Assembly (NCBI RefSeq): GCF_014641615.1
Contig: NZ_BMIB01000006.1
Span: 248,001 to 312,000 of the forward strand
Direction: 5' to 3'
Source: Filimonas zeae
Lineage (GTDB): Bacteria; Bacteroidota; Bacteroidia; Chitinophagales; Chitinophagaceae
Length of the DNA stretch: 64,000 nt
Shown: positions 1 through 9,154 of the stretch, piece by piece
Layout of the letters: each line of letters starts with the position of its first letter
Position numbering within the stretch: position 1 is the first letter of the stretch
The notes under the pieces: generated by a model
Databases searched by the model: none
Told to the model about the DNA's origin: nothing
What the model saw: the letters and a program-made list of their open reading frames with translations, nothing else
Program-made: the position numbers and the translations under genes

Positions 1-699
1 CTGCTTTTTCAGCTTGGCTTCATCCACCTGATTGCCCACAAATCTGATCTCATCAATTTTTACCTTGTTAGATTTATTGATGTTGAAGTAAAGCAACTGG
101 TAGTTTTCTGCGGAAGGATCGTTCACTTCCTCCGTTCTTACAGTAATGTTGCGGTAGGCCTTATCGAAATAATATTTTTTGATAGCGTCAATAGCAGACA
201 CCTTCATGTTTTCAGTAATAACCCTGCCTATAATCAGACCTGTTTTAGCTTTCAAATCGTCCTGCTCGCTCTTTTTGGCACCTCTGAAATAAAACTTAGA
301 CAGGCGCGGGCGCTCAGTAACGGCAATTTCCAGATCAATACTTTTACCATCCAGACGGGTAACATAAATTTCTACATCGCTGAAATAGTTCTGTGCCCAC
401 AGCTTGGTAATAGCCTTGGCAAAATTGTCGCCGCCGGGGATAGAAATTTCATCGCCTGGGTTAATACCTGCAATGGACAATAATAAAGCCTCATCAAAGA
501 ATTTGTTTCCGGTAACTTTTATAGTCCCAATTTTATACTTCTTCGGGGTCTTTTGATTCAGCAGATTCATCAGATCGGCATCAATAGAAGTGATCTGGCC
601 GGTAGAATCCGGCTTTTGTTCTGGAACCTGTGCCATGGCGAAACGCGTGCCCATGCAGGCAACGATTACCAGAATAAATGATTTACAAGCTGTACGCAT
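1..699 (-). CDS. bamA: Outer membrane protein assembly factor BamA, N-terminal part (truncated by window edge)
   Basis: The frame reads from ATG at 699 to the window edge without a stop, giving 233 residues. It starts with a signal peptide (hydrophobic residues about 7-20, ending FAMAQ) and continues with POTRA-type repeats, for example 'YKIGTIKVTGNKFFDE' followed by the ERPRLSKFYFRG segment. POTRA domains of BamA bind the other Bam subunits and nascent outer membrane proteins in the periplasm; the missing C-terminal barrel inserts them into the outer membrane. Position directly after uppS and DUF6089 matches the usual Bacteroidota order. A TamA-like relative is possible but less likely given the context. 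Confidence 0.88.
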   Translation of the reverse strand, partial: MRTACKSFILVIVACMGTRFAMAQVPEQKPDSTGQITSIDADLMNLLNQKTPKKYKIGTIKVTGNKFFDEALLLSIAGINPGDEISIPGGDNFAKAITKLWAQNYFSDVEIYVTRLDGKSIDLEIAVTERPRLSKFYFRGAKKSEQDDLKAKTGLIIGRVITENMKVSAIDAIKKYYFDKAYRNITVRTEEVNDPSAENYQLLYFNINKSNKVKIDEIRFVGNQVDEAKLKKQ

Positions 700-850
700 C
701 CAATTGCTGTTTGTTTAAACCGGGCTGAAAGAGCCTTATCCAGCTCTTGTCAGCAGTTGGCTTTGGGATAAGTGGCGGCAAATTAACGGGAATTATTAAA
801 AGTGTTTGTTAAATCACCCCCTCATTTTTACATAATTTATTATTATTCTA

Positions 851-1612
851 CTAAATGGTGCCGGCAGGCTGCTGTAGCTGTTCGCTGGTTTTACCAAATC
901 GCCTTTCGCGTTTCTGAAAGTCGAGTATCGCCTCGTACAGATTTTTTTTCCTGAAATCGGGCCAGCAGGTATCTGTAAAGTATAACTCTGCATAAGCAAG
1001 CTGGTATAACAAAAAGTTGCTGATCCTGAATTCCCCGCTGGTTCTTATCATCAACTCCGGATCAGGAAAAGCGCTGGTGGCAAGATAACGTTGAAACAGA
1101 GGACCATCTACTTCTTCCGGTTGAACTTTACCGGCTTTTACATCTATAGCTACCTGCTTAACCGCTCTAATCATCTCCCAACGGCTACTGTAACTTAATG
1201 CCATAATAAGGTTCAAACCGGTATTTTTACTGGTTTCTTCCAGCGCTTCCGCCAGTTCCTTATGGGCGTAAGCTGGCATCATAGACATATCGCCTATTAC
1301 ATGCAGCTTAATATTATTCTTATTTAAAGTGGGAACTTCTTTCCGGATGGTATCTACCAACAGCTCCATTAAACCGGTAACCTCGTTTTCAGGCCTGTCC
1401 CAGTTTTCTGTACTGAAAGCATATAAAGTCAGGTATTCCAGCCCTATTTCAGCGCTGCCTTCCACAATATCGCGCACGCTTTCCACTCCGTGAAAGTGAC
1501 CGTATAATCTGTCCTGGCCTTTTTCTTTGGCCCAGCGGCCGTTACCGTCCATAATAACGGCAATATGCCTGGGTAAACGACTTTTATCTATAGTATCCTT
1601 CAATTCCTGCAT
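851..1612 (-). CDS. uppS: Isoprenyl transferase (undecaprenyl diphosphate synthase)
   Basis: Cytosolic cis-prenyltransferase that condenses isopentenyl diphosphate onto farnesyl diphosphate to make the C55 lipid carrier for peptidoglycan and O-antigen. The signature MDGNGRWA lies at residues 21-28, with the catalytic Asp at 22. The C-terminal substrate-binding segment RTSGEFRISNFLLYQLAY is close to the family consensus, with F where Q is common after E. The length of 253 residues is normal. The gene lies 152 bp upstream of bamA and 65 bp downstream of the DUF6089 gene, probably in one operon supplying envelope assembly. Confidence 0.95.
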   Translation of the reverse strand: MQELKDTIDKSRLPRHIAVIMDGNGRWAKEKGQDRLYGHFHGVESVRDIVEGSAEIGLEYLTLYAFSTENWDRPENEVTGLMELLVDTIRKEVPTLNKNNIKLHVIGDMSMMPAYAHKELAEALEETSKNTGLNLIMALSYSSRWEMIRAVKQVAIDVKAGKVQPEEVDGPLFQRYLATSAFPDPELMIRTSGEFRISNFLLYQLAYAELYFTDTCWPDFRKKNLYEAILDFQKRERRFGKTSEQLQQPAGTI

Positions 1613-1677
1613 AGTGATGCCTTAAAGAGGCGGACAAATTTAGGCTTTCTGAAACAAACAAAAGCAGAAAGCGGTGC

Positions 1678-2532
1678 CTACCTTGGATTAGGAGAAGGAC
1701 AGCGGTAACTGGAAATATTAAAAGAAAGTCCTATAAGAGCAACCATATAGCCATCGTTTTGCGAGCTGTTGCCACGCTGCCGGCCTTTAAGCCCAATCAT
1801 AGAGCCGGTTTCATAGCTGCGATCCTGTAGCAGATAACCTATAGAAGGGTCGCCGGTAGAGGTAACAGGGAAGGCATCAGGTGCGTAAGTAGTACTTACA
1901 TCGTCCAGATAATCGGTAGTGGTAAAGCGGTAACCCACTTCGCCAAACAGGTTAACACCAGAAGAAAGTGCGTATTTCATGCCCACTGTAAGCGGGAAAC
2001 ACATAGCGGTAGAACTGTAGGGTTTGCGGCCCGGATAGGCTGCGCTGCCCTGCCCCTCTGTTCCAATCTGGCGTAAATTATATTTTTCGCCACCCAGATA
2101 TGCATAGGGGTTGAAGGAAAAAATGCCAAGTCCTAAAGACACATAGGGCGTGAAATTAAAGCCTTCCACACCGGGATAAAATTTGAAGAAGTTAAACTCA
2201 CCACTTAAACTCAGCTCCCATATATTGCTGTTAAAGCTAAGGTTTCTCCGGCGCTGGGTTTCGTTTTTGCTGTATTTATCAGAATATCCCACAGCAGCGT
2301 AATTGCCCGAAACTTTAATGCCGATATAGTTATTGAGTTGTTTGCGAAAAAATATACCGCCGGCAAACTTGGGTCTGTTTACAGCGGCCCGGGTGTTAAG
2401 GTCGCCAAAATAATGCGCCCCACCTACAGCCAGTCCAAATTCTCCCTGATGCACGTAGCTGTCCAGCCATTGTGCCTGAGAGCCGGCAGTGAGTGTGCAT
2501 GCGGTTAACAGTAGTAGTAGTTTCTTATACAT
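1678..2532 (-). CDS. DUF6089 family outer membrane beta-barrel-like protein
   Basis: 284 residues with an N-terminal signal peptide (MYKKLLLLLTACTLTAGSQA) and many alternating hydrophobic/aromatic strands such as 'GEFGLAVGGAHYFGDLN' and 'FGEVGYRFTTTDYLDD', the pattern of a small outer membrane barrel. Proteins of this family sit between nadK and uppS-bamA in many Bacteroidota, so a role in outer membrane biogenesis is inferred, but no biochemical function is known to me. The last residues (PSPNPR) are unrelated to a barrel strand. Located 63 bp downstream of nadK on the same strand. Confidence 0.8.
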   Translation of the reverse strand: MYKKLLLLLTACTLTAGSQAQWLDSYVHQGEFGLAVGGAHYFGDLNTRAAVNRPKFAGGIFFRKQLNNYIGIKVSGNYAAVGYSDKYSKNETQRRRNLSFNSNIWELSLSGEFNFFKFYPGVEGFNFTPYVSLGLGIFSFNPYAYLGGEKYNLRQIGTEGQGSAAYPGRKPYSSTAMCFPLTVGMKYALSSGVNLFGEVGYRFTTTDYLDDVSTTYAPDAFPVTSTGDPSIGYLLQDRSYETGSMIGLKGRQRGNSSQNDGYMVALIGLSFNISSYRCPSPNPR

Positions 2533-2595
2533 ATTTGCAAAATACAGAATGTTCGTATAACGAAAAATCCTTTAATTTCTTGTTTAAACCGGCGT

Positions 2596-3474
2596 CTAAT
2601 TTCTTTTATCCAGCCCCCAGGTAAGTTTATTTCTTAGGGTAGATAAAAAGCTGTTCTCATTCAAACGCACCAGTTTAACACTGAAACTTTCTTTTTTAAT
2701 GGCCAGTTGCACATCTTTATCTACTATCTCTCTGCGCGAATCTAAAGTACAGATAAACTGGTTATGCCTGCCCTCCACTTCAAACGAAATAATATTGCTG
2801 TCGGGCACTATAATAGGACGCACATTTAAATTATGTGGCGCTATAGGTGTTATTAAAAAACTGGAGGAGTCGGGAAACACTATGGGGCCGTTACAACTGA
2901 GGCTATACCCGGTAGATCCGGTGGGGGTAGAAACAATCAACCCATCGGCCCAGTAAGTGTTCAGAAACTCTCCGTTCAGATACGTATGCACTTTAATCAT
3001 AGGCGATACATCCCGCTTGTGCAATGCAAACTCATTTAAAGCAAATGAAGCATTGTCAAACAAAGGAATATTCGCATCCAGATGTATTAAAGAACGCTTA
3101 TCTACTACATAAGTACCATTGGCAAGGGTATCTACCGCTACACTCAACTCTTCTTTGCCTATACTTGCCAGAAAGCCCAAACGACCAAAATTGATGCCGA
3201 GAATAGGAACGCCTTTATCACGTACCAGGCCTACCGCATCCAGAATAGTACCATCGCCACCAAGGCTGATTAAACACTCCACCTCACTGCTAAGGTCGTT
3301 ATGATCCTTAAACATAGCAATATCAGCACCCGCTGTACGAATATCGTCCAGATGATCGCTCAATGCCTCATGTAATAAAATGGAAATGTTGTAGCGCCGT
3401 AACTCTTCTGCCAGAACAAGCAGTTGGTTATGTTGTTCTATGTCTAGTCCACGGCTGTAGATAGCTACTTTCAT
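2596..3474 (-). CDS. nadK: NAD kinase
   Basis: Phosphorylates NAD to NADP using ATP or polyphosphate in the cytosol. The diagnostic GGDGT motif is at residues 72-76 and the second conserved segment STPTGSTGYSLSCNGP is present; ALNEFALHKRD carries the NAD-contacting Asn-Glu. I chose ATG at 3474 (MKVAIYSRG); an in-frame TTG six bases upstream is possible but less likely. The protein is 292 residues, normal for the family. Part of the minus-strand block between the CBS protein and DUF6089. Confidence 0.95.
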   Translation of the reverse strand: MKVAIYSRGLDIEQHNQLLVLAEELRRYNISILLHEALSDHLDDIRTAGADIAMFKDHNDLSSEVECLISLGGDGTILDAVGLVRDKGVPILGINFGRLGFLASIGKEELSVAVDTLANGTYVVDKRSLIHLDANIPLFDNASFALNEFALHKRDVSPMIKVHTYLNGEFLNTYWADGLIVSTPTGSTGYSLSCNGPIVFPDSSSFLITPIAPHNLNVRPIIVPDSNIISFEVEGRHNQFICTLDSRREIVDKDVQLAIKKESFSVKLVRLNENSFLSTLRNKLTWGLDKRN

Positions 3475-3536
3475 GCGCAAATATACTGTGCAATGCCTCC
3501 GGCTGGCGGTGAAATGCTGTTTTTTGTAAAAGAAGG

Positions 3537-4196
3537 CTACATTTTAAGGTAGGTCATCAGCAGATCGTAGTTCTCCTTCAGTTCATTCTGATACGACTCT
3601 TCTCCAAAATAATGTACCACCGTATAGTCGTAACGCTGAAAAGTGGCCACAATATCTGATATTTCAGATCTGTTCACTTTAACTGTAATCTGCAATAAGC
3701 CGTTAGCTGCATCTACATAGGTATTCAGCTGCGTAATATAGGCGTCGTTTGTTTCTACCAGGCGGCTCATTTCACCAAAGGAAAAGTTTCTCTTTTCCAT
3801 TTCAATAACAATAAGGCCTCCTGGCTCTTCTGCACCGGTAAACTTTTCTGCGGCATGCAGTAATTCTACCCGGGAAATTACGCCATGTAATTCTCCCGTT
3901 TCGTTAATTACTGCCACCAGCGATAAATCCAGTGCAGAGGCTTGCTTCAACGCCTGCAAAAAGTGGTCAGTTGCCCGCACCGATGTTTTTACCCATTGCG
4001 GTTCCAGCGAAGCAATAGTTGCTCCATCATCCGCATCCAGCAAGTCGTCTTTACTTACCAGCCCGCGGAATTTTTCTTCGCTGACGATGGGTAAATGCTG
4101 TACATCATAATCCTCCATTAATTGCAACGCAAACCCTGCCTTGTCAGATAAATTGACGGCAGGATAACTGGTTCCTATTAATTGAGAAGTTAACAT
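3537..4196 (-). CDS. CBS domain-containing protein
   Basis: About 219 residues from ATG at 4196 (MLTSQLIGTSYPAVNLSDKA). A longer frame opens with TTG at 4235 but would run into the hydrolase gene upstream. Two CBS motifs occupy roughly the first 120 residues ('AGFALQLMEDYDVQHLPIV' and 'LSLVAVINETGELHGVISR'), a module that senses adenine nucleotides. The C-terminal half (ERNFSFGEMSRLVETNDAYI) resembles an ACT-like regulatory fold. Ligand and target are not evident. It sits between the alpha/beta hydrolase and nadK, a common Bacteroidota arrangement, so a link to NAD(P) or envelope metabolism is only inferred. Confidence 0.8.
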   Translation of the reverse strand: MLTSQLIGTSYPAVNLSDKAGFALQLMEDYDVQHLPIVSEEKFRGLVSKDDLLDADDGATIASLEPQWVKTSVRATDHFLQALKQASALDLSLVAVINETGELHGVISRVELLHAAEKFTGAEEPGGLIVIEMEKRNFSFGEMSRLVETNDAYITQLNTYVDAANGLLQITVKVNRSEISDIVATFQRYDYTVVHYFGEESYQNELKENYDLLMTYLKM

Positions 4197-4227
4197 GCGG
4201 GCACATTTTATATACAGACAACAAAAA

Positions 4228-5007
4228 TCAGGCAATAGTTGCAGCAGGTGCTTTCAACTTACCCAGAAATTCTTCCAGGATTTTGTTGAATTCCACCGGC
4301 ACTTCCATCATAGGAGCGTGACCACACTTGTCAATAAAGTACACCTCGCTGTTAGGAATGAGTTTGTTAAACTCTTTCGCTACAAACGGCGGCGTTACGT
4401 TATCGTTATTACCCCATATCAGTAAGGTAGGCTGTGTAATCTGGCTCAACTCTTCACCCAGGTTATTGCGGATAGCGCTTTTAGCAAGCGATATCGTTTT
4501 AATCACCTTCAGGCGGTTGTTGGTAATGTCAAACACTTCATCCACCAGTTCTTTGGTAGCCATGTTGGGATCATAAAAAGTAAGCTCCGTTTTTTTACGG
4601 ATGTACTCATAATCACCGCGCTTGGGATAGCTATCGCCCATGCCGTTTTCAAACAGGCCGGAGCTACCGGTAAGAATGAGAGACTTTACTTTCTCCGGGT
4701 GCTTTAATACATACAGCAACCCTACGTGACCGCCCAATGAATTACCGAGCAGGTGAATGCCTTCATAGCCGCCCGCCTCTATAAAGTTTGCAACATACTT
4801 TGCCAACCCTACTACTGTGGTGTGAAAAATGTCCAGGTCGTACAAGGGCAATAAAGGGGCTACCACTTTATACTTATGTCTAAAGTGTTCAATCAGATCA
4901 CTAAAGTTGCTCAAAGCGCCGAACAGTCCGTGTAAAACCAGCAGCGGCTCGCCTTCGCCTTCTTCAATAAACCGAAACTTGTCGTTTGTTTTAATCTCGT
5001 AATTCAT
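4228..5007 (-). CDS. Alpha/beta hydrolase
   Basis: 259-residue cytosolic alpha/beta-hydrolase. Features seen are the oxyanion region VLHGLFGALSNF, the nucleophile elbow GNSLGGHVG (GxSxG), an Asp in LLIWGNNDNVTPP and the catalytic His in 'DKCGHAPMMEVP' near residue 235. The substrate cannot be read from sequence; family members hydrolyse esters or C-C bonds. ATG at 5007 is chosen over the GTG at 5010. It is the upstream gene of the CBS-nadK-DUF6089-uppS-bamA block. Confidence 0.88.
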   Translation of the reverse strand: MNYEIKTNDKFRFIEEGEGEPLLVLHGLFGALSNFSDLIEHFRHKYKVVAPLLPLYDLDIFHTTVVGLAKYVANFIEAGGYEGIHLLGNSLGGHVGLLYVLKHPEKVKSLILTGSSGLFENGMGDSYPKRGDYEYIRKKTELTFYDPNMATKELVDEVFDITNNRLKVIKTISLAKSAIRNNLGEELSQITQPTLLIWGNNDNVTPPFVAKEFNKLIPNSEVYFIDKCGHAPMMEVPVEFNKILEEFLGKLKAPAATIA

Positions 5008-5115
5008 CACTCAGTCATTCTTAATGGCTAACAACCATTTGGATGGCCACAAATAAACGTAATTCATGTGACATAACCCAAACTCATTATATCATCTCTT
5101 CCCAAAAATAGTTAT

Positions 5116-5640
5116 TCACGCAAGTGATCCAAAAAATTGTTGCAGTTGGCCGAACATGTTCCTGAAGAAAGGAAGCACCACGCTCAACGCATCAATGGCT
5201 TTAGGCCCCCACGGGCGTATAAATTCGTAGGAATGAGACTGCGTAAAGGTTTGGGCCTGTAGCAGATTCATTTGTTGCGCATAAAACAGACATACACTGA
5301 ATACGGTTATATACAAAATCATATATAACAGCACTCCCGCTATTTTGTTAAGCCAGCCCATTAAAACAAGGTCTAACCCCACTTCAATAAGGGAAGCACA
5401 CCAGCGAACCAGTAATGCCACTGCTATCATAATAACAACAAATGAAAGTAGCGGCAGCCACTGCATACCTATATTAGTATTACGCTGCAACCAGCCCGCT
5501 ACCACGGTGGATAGCTTTATAGCGGCTGCCAGGCCGATAATAACAGCGAAAAAAGAAAACACTGCCAGTACCAGCCCTTTGCGTAAGCCTTTTATAATAG
5601 CATACAGCAGTAAACCTGCAAAAATGATGTCAATAATCAC
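5116..5640 (-). CDS. CvpA family membrane protein
   Basis: 174 residues with four hydrophobic segments (about 2-30, 33-52, 62-85, 100-122), starting MIIDIIFAGLLLYAIIKG as is typical of CvpA. E. coli CvpA is an inner-membrane protein linked to colicin V production and envelope stress; the mechanism here is unknown. No early ATG is in frame; translation most likely starts at GTG 5640, two bases after the stop of the YqeY-like gene, which suggests translational coupling. Confidence 0.85.
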   Translation of the reverse strand: MIIDIIFAGLLLYAIIKGLRKGLVLAVFSFFAVIIGLAAAIKLSTVVAGWLQRNTNIGMQWLPLLSFVVIMIAVALLVRWCASLIEVGLDLVLMGWLNKIAGVLLYMILYITVFSVCLFYAQQMNLLQAQTFTQSHSYEFIRPWGPKAIDALSVVLPFFRNMFGQLQQFFGSLA

Positions 5641-5642
5641 TT

Positions 5643-6095
5643 TTACTTACTTAATAATTCTTTTACTACCGCGGAAATAACTTTCCCTTCTGCCTTACCG
5701 CCCAGTTGTTTGGAAGCAGCGTTCATTACCTTGCCCATATCGGCAGCAGAGCTGGCGCCGGTTTCCGCAATAATAGCAGCAATAGCAACTTTCAGTTCCG
5801 CCTCGCTCATCTGGGCAGGCAAAAACTTTTCAATAACAGTAATTTCCTGCTGCTCTTTCTCAGCCAGGTCGGGCCTGTTTTGTTTGGTAAATATATCCAG
5901 CGAGTCTTTCCGCTGTTTTACCAGCTTCTGCAACAGCTTCACATCTTCGCCCTCTTTCAGTTCCCCGTTAGATCCGGCTTCTGTTTTAGCCAGAATAATG
6001 GCCGCTTTAATAGCGCGTAAACCGCGCAGGGTAGCTTCATCTTTCGCTTTCATGGCCTCTTTTAATTCGACCATAATCTTTTGCTCCAGGTTCAT
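5643..6095 (-). CDS. GatB/YqeY domain-containing protein
   Basis: 150-residue cytosolic protein of the YqeY family: MNLEQKIMVELKEAMKAKD at the start, KQRKDSLDIFTKQNRPDLA in the middle and 'GKVMNAASKQLGGKAEGK' near the end. The domain is related to the tRNA-binding tail of GatB (Asp/Glu-tRNA amidotransferase), but stand-alone members have no settled function. It is flanked by gldC (21 bp upstream) and cvpA (2 bp downstream) on the same strand. Confidence 0.92.
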   Translation of the reverse strand: MNLEQKIMVELKEAMKAKDEATLRGLRAIKAAIILAKTEAGSNGELKEGEDVKLLQKLVKQRKDSLDIFTKQNRPDLAEKEQQEITVIEKFLPAQMSEAELKVAIAAIIAETGASSAADMGKVMNAASKQLGGKAEGKVISAVVKELLSK

Positions 6096-6115
6096 TACTA
6101 TAGGTTTTAGGTAAG

Positions 6116-6460
6116 CTATGAATTTTGTTGCTCCTGAGATTTCCTGAACTTATGATAAAACTCTTTGGCAAAGTTTTTCAGGTCGTCTGATAATTCCTGC
6201 TGCTGTGTAGCGCGTAAATAGGTATCGGCCATAGCAGACATGGTCTGATAAAAGAAATCGGCCATTTCGTCCACCATCATTTCTTTCGTCCACAAATCCA
6301 CTCTTAACGCACTTTTATCAGCGCCATCCCAGAAAGAAATCATCATGGCACGGGCTTTCTGAAACTCCGCTGCTGTACTGTCAGTAGCTTTCCATTCTAT
6401 TTGATCCGGCACCTTATCCTGATCCAGGCTCACATTAACGGTGATGGTAGAAGTATGCAT
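6116..6460 (-). CDS. gldC: Gliding motility protein GldC
   Basis: 114-residue soluble protein. The N-terminal half (STITVNVSLDQDKVPDQIEW) and the central 'RVDLWTKEMMVDEMADFF' stretch match GldC, a Bacteroidota-specific accessory of gliding motility and type IX secretion, usually encoded away from the gldKLMN core. It is present in many non-gliding members too, so it does not prove motility. First gene of the minus-strand run; its ATG at 6460 lies divergent from the glycosyltransferase at 6516, so the 55-bp gap must hold both promoters. Confidence 0.88.
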   Translation of the reverse strand: MHTSTITVNVSLDQDKVPDQIEWKATDSTAAEFQKARAMMISFWDGADKSALRVDLWTKEMMVDEMADFFYQTMSAMADTYLRATQQQELSDDLKNFAKEFYHKFRKSQEQQNS

Positions 6461-6503
6461 ATTTATCTGTTAAGCTTGCAAATGTAGAAAAATACAAGTC
6501 ATC

Positions 6504-6511
6504 TATCTTTG
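6504..6511 (+). promoter_or_regulatory. Bacteroidota -7 promoter element TATCTTTG
   Basis: TATCTTTG matches the Bacteroidota primary-sigma -7 consensus TAnnTTTG and ends only 4 bases before the ATG of the next gene. No TTG element is found at the usual 20-base spacing, so the call is moderate. If used, the mRNA would be leaderless or nearly so. Confidence 0.4.
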
Positions 6512-6515
6512 TTCC

Positions 6516-7565
6516 ATGCAAATTGCCGTTCAGGGCGACTTTTTCAGAAAAGAACAGGCCCCCGTTGAAAATGAGTTTTTTACGCAGATATGGCTGCACC
6601 CGGCCAGGGGCCAGGTAGTACAGCTTGTTTTTACTGCTACAGGGCCGGAAACACAAGCACACCTGCAACAGTGGGGAACAGTTGTTCCGCTGGTTGCTCC
6701 TGCCTGGTTGCCAGTGGCCAACTGGGCGCATAAATGGAAATTCCGGCAACAAATACCGGCTATGCTGAAAAAACAGGCCGCAAAGTTGTTTATAGGCCAG
6801 GAAGTGGCAGGTACCGATATACCTCAGTTGCTGTTTATACCAACGCCCCAGGCACTGGACTTTACCGGTAAAAAAGGAAAAATAATGGTTGCCACCCAAT
6901 GGGCGGCGGCGGAGTATACCAACCTGTATGGCATTGCCGCTGAAAAAATAAGTGTGCTGCCGGTGGCCCCGCCCGCCGCTTTTGTTCCGGTAGAATGGCA
7001 GTGGCGCGAGCATCTTAAAAGCCAGTATGCCGAAGCCTGCGAATATTTTGTTTTTTATGGCCCCGATGCCACCGCTGCTGATTTATTATGCCTGTTTAAA
7101 GCCTTTTCGGTATTTAAAAAATGGCAGAAAAGCAGCATGAAGCTGTTGGTGATTAACGCAGACAACGCCCTGCTGCCCGATATGGAAAGCTACCGGTACC
7201 GGAACGATGTTACTTTTTTGCATCAGCTTACGGTGGAAGAAATAGCGCCTGTTACCGCAGGCGCTTACTGCCTGGTACATCCAGTGGCGGAAGATGCAGT
7301 TGGCATGTCTGTACTCCAGGCTTTTCAGTGCGAAGTGCCGGTAATTACTGTTGCTACCCCCGCTTTGCAGGAAACGGGTGGCGAAGGCTGCCTGTATGCC
7401 GGTAAAGATGATTTTGCCGCCATGGGGCAGCAGATGATACAGATTTATAAAGATGAGGCTTTACGCAACCGTCTGGTACTGGCCGGTAAAGAAAAAGCGG
7501 CCGGAAACCACATAGAACGCTCCGCAGAAAACGCCTGGCAGCTAATACAGGAACTGACCAGTTGA
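6516..7565 (+). CDS. Glycosyltransferase, GT4-like (GT-B fold)
   Basis: 349 residues. The C-terminal half carries a GT4-type nucleotide-sugar region: 'FYGPDATAADLLCLFKAF', then 'GAYCLVHPVAEDAVGMSVLQ' and 'CEVPVITVATPALQETGG', corresponding to the E-x7-E segment of retaining GT-B enzymes although the first Glu lies in a degenerate context. The N-terminal half is less conserved. Substrate unknown; a role in surface polysaccharide is inferred. Plus strand, 46 bp upstream of lysS; its stop codon overlaps the -33 part of the predicted lysS promoter. Confidence 0.75.
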   Translation: MQIAVQGDFFRKEQAPVENEFFTQIWLHPARGQVVQLVFTATGPETQAHLQQWGTVVPLVAPAWLPVANWAHKWKFRQQIPAMLKKQAAKLFIGQEVAGTDIPQLLFIPTPQALDFTGKKGKIMVATQWAAAEYTNLYGIAAEKISVLPVAPPAAFVPVEWQWREHLKSQYAEACEYFVFYGPDATAADLLCLFKAFSVFKKWQKSSMKLLVINADNALLPDMESYRYRNDVTFLHQLTVEEIAPVTAGAYCLVHPVAEDAVGMSVLQAFQCEVPVITVATPALQETGGEGCLYAGKDDFAAMGQQMIQIYKDEALRNRLVLAGKEKAAGNHIERSAENAWQLIQELTS

Positions 7566-7592
7566 CAGGTTGAGAACTAAAGCCTAATTTTG
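7562..7592 (+). promoter_or_regulatory. Predicted lysS promoter (TTG-N20-TAATTTTG)
   Basis: TTG at 7562-7564 and TAATTTTG at 7585-7592 are separated by 20 bases and fit the Bacteroidota consensus. The element overlaps the end of the preceding glycosyltransferase and lies 19 bases before the lysS ATG. Confidence 0.65.
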
Positions 7593-7611
7593 CGCTCCGT
7601 TAATAAACTAT

Positions 7612-9135
7612 ATGAGTCAACAACATTTGTCTGAGCAGGAGCTTATCCGCAGGGATAAACTGGCCGAGTTAAAAGAACTGGGCATTGATCCGTACCCTGC
7701 ACCGCTGTTTCCGGTAACCCATTATTCCGAAGATATTAAAGCGCAGTATACAGAAGAAACAAAGGAAAAGTTTGCCAATGTAACTGTAGCCGGTCGTATC
7801 ATGACCAATAATGGTAAAGGCAAGGTGTTCTTTATTAAGATTCAGGACAGCAAAGGCATTATTCAGTTATACGTGCGCAGGGATGATATTTGCCCCGGCG
7901 AAGACAAAACATTGTTTGACACCGTAGTAAAACGCCTGATTGATCTGGGTGATATTGTGGGTGTAACCGGCCACGTATTTGTAACACATACCGGTGAAAT
8001 ATCTATACACGCCACCAGTTTTACACTGCTTACCAAAGCACTGAAACCACTGCCGGTTGTAAAAAGAGATACAGAAGGTAACGTATTTGATGCGGTTACC
8101 GATCCGGAATTCCGCTACCGCCAGCGTTATGCCGACCTGATTATTAACCCGGAAGTAAAAGATACGTTTGTTAAACGCAGCAGAATTATCAACACCATCC
8201 GCGACTTTCTGAACGGGCAGGGCGCGCTGGAAGTAGATACACCGGTGTTACAGGCTATTCCGGGTGGGGCTGCCGCGCGTCCGTTTACCACACACCATAA
8301 TGCGCTGGATATTCCTTTTTACCTGCGTATTGCCAACGAATTATACCTGAAAAGATTAATCGTGGCAGGGTTTGACTGGGTGTATGAATTCAGCCGCAAC
8401 TTCCGTAACGAAGGTATGGATCGCACCCACAACCCGGAGTTTACCGTTCTGGAGTGGTATACCGCCTATAAAGATTACTTCTGGATGATGGAAGTAACCG
8501 AAAAGCTGTTTGAAAAACTGGCTATTGCCATACACGGTACTACTGATGTACAGGTAGGTGAAAATATAGTAAGCTTTAAAGCACCTTTCAAAAGAATTTC
8601 CATTTTTGATGCCATTAAAGAGAACAGTGGTATTGACGTAAGCGAAATGGACGAAGAGCAACTGCGTGCCACCTGTGCAAAACTGAACATTTCGGTAAAA
8701 CCAGGCCTGGGCAAAGGCAAGCTGATTGACGAGCTGTTTGGCGAAACCAGTGAGCATACTTACATACAACCAACTTTCATTATCGACTACCCGGTTGAAA
8801 TGAGTCCGCTTACCAAAAAGCACCGCGAAAAAGCAGGGCTGGTAGAGCGCTTTGAACTGATGGTAAACGGTAAAGAAATTGCCAACGCCTACAGCGAGCT
8901 GAACGACCCGGTTGACCAGCGCGAGCGTTTTGAAGATCAGGTTAAACTGATGGAAAGAGGTGATGATGAAGCGATGTATATTGATAACGACTTCCTGCGT
9001 TCTCTGGAATACGGTATGCCTCCTACATCCGGTATCGGCATTGGTATTGACAGATTGGTGATGCTGCTGACCAACCAGCCTTCTATTCAGGATGTGCTGC
9101 TGTTTCCGCAAATGCGCCCCGAAAACAATCCATAA
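7612..9135 (+). CDS. lysS: Lysine--tRNA ligase (class II)
   Basis: 507-residue cytosolic class II aminoacyl-tRNA synthetase. An N-terminal OB-fold anticodon-binding domain (about residues 60-160, VAGRIMTNNGKGKVFFIKIQ) is followed by the catalytic core with motif 2 (FRNEGMDRTHNPEF) and motif 3 (GIGIGIDRLVMLLTN), and the family ending LLFPQMRPE. An insertion-like stretch of acidic residues around 330-380 is common in bacterial LysRS. It has its own predicted promoter and terminator, so it appears to be transcribed alone. Confidence 0.97.
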   Translation: MSQQHLSEQELIRRDKLAELKELGIDPYPAPLFPVTHYSEDIKAQYTEETKEKFANVTVAGRIMTNNGKGKVFFIKIQDSKGIIQLYVRRDDICPGEDKTLFDTVVKRLIDLGDIVGVTGHVFVTHTGEISIHATSFTLLTKALKPLPVVKRDTEGNVFDAVTDPEFRYRQRYADLIINPEVKDTFVKRSRIINTIRDFLNGQGALEVDTPVLQAIPGGAAARPFTTHHNALDIPFYLRIANELYLKRLIVAGFDWVYEFSRNFRNEGMDRTHNPEFTVLEWYTAYKDYFWMMEVTEKLFEKLAIAIHGTTDVQVGENIVSFKAPFKRISIFDAIKENSGIDVSEMDEEQLRATCAKLNISVKPGLGKGKLIDELFGETSEHTYIQPTFIIDYPVEMSPLTKKHREKAGLVERFELMVNGKEIANAYSELNDPVDQRERFEDQVKLMERGDDEAMYIDNDFLRSLEYGMPPTSGIGIGIDRLVMLLTNQPSIQDVLLFPQMRPENNP

Positions 9136-9154
9136 TAACCATAAGCGAAATAAT

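Noticed and set aside
8356..9111. 251-residue frame antisense to lysS
   Set aside because: Shadow of lysS in the opposite strand; composition is not protein-like, and lysS motifs explain the region.
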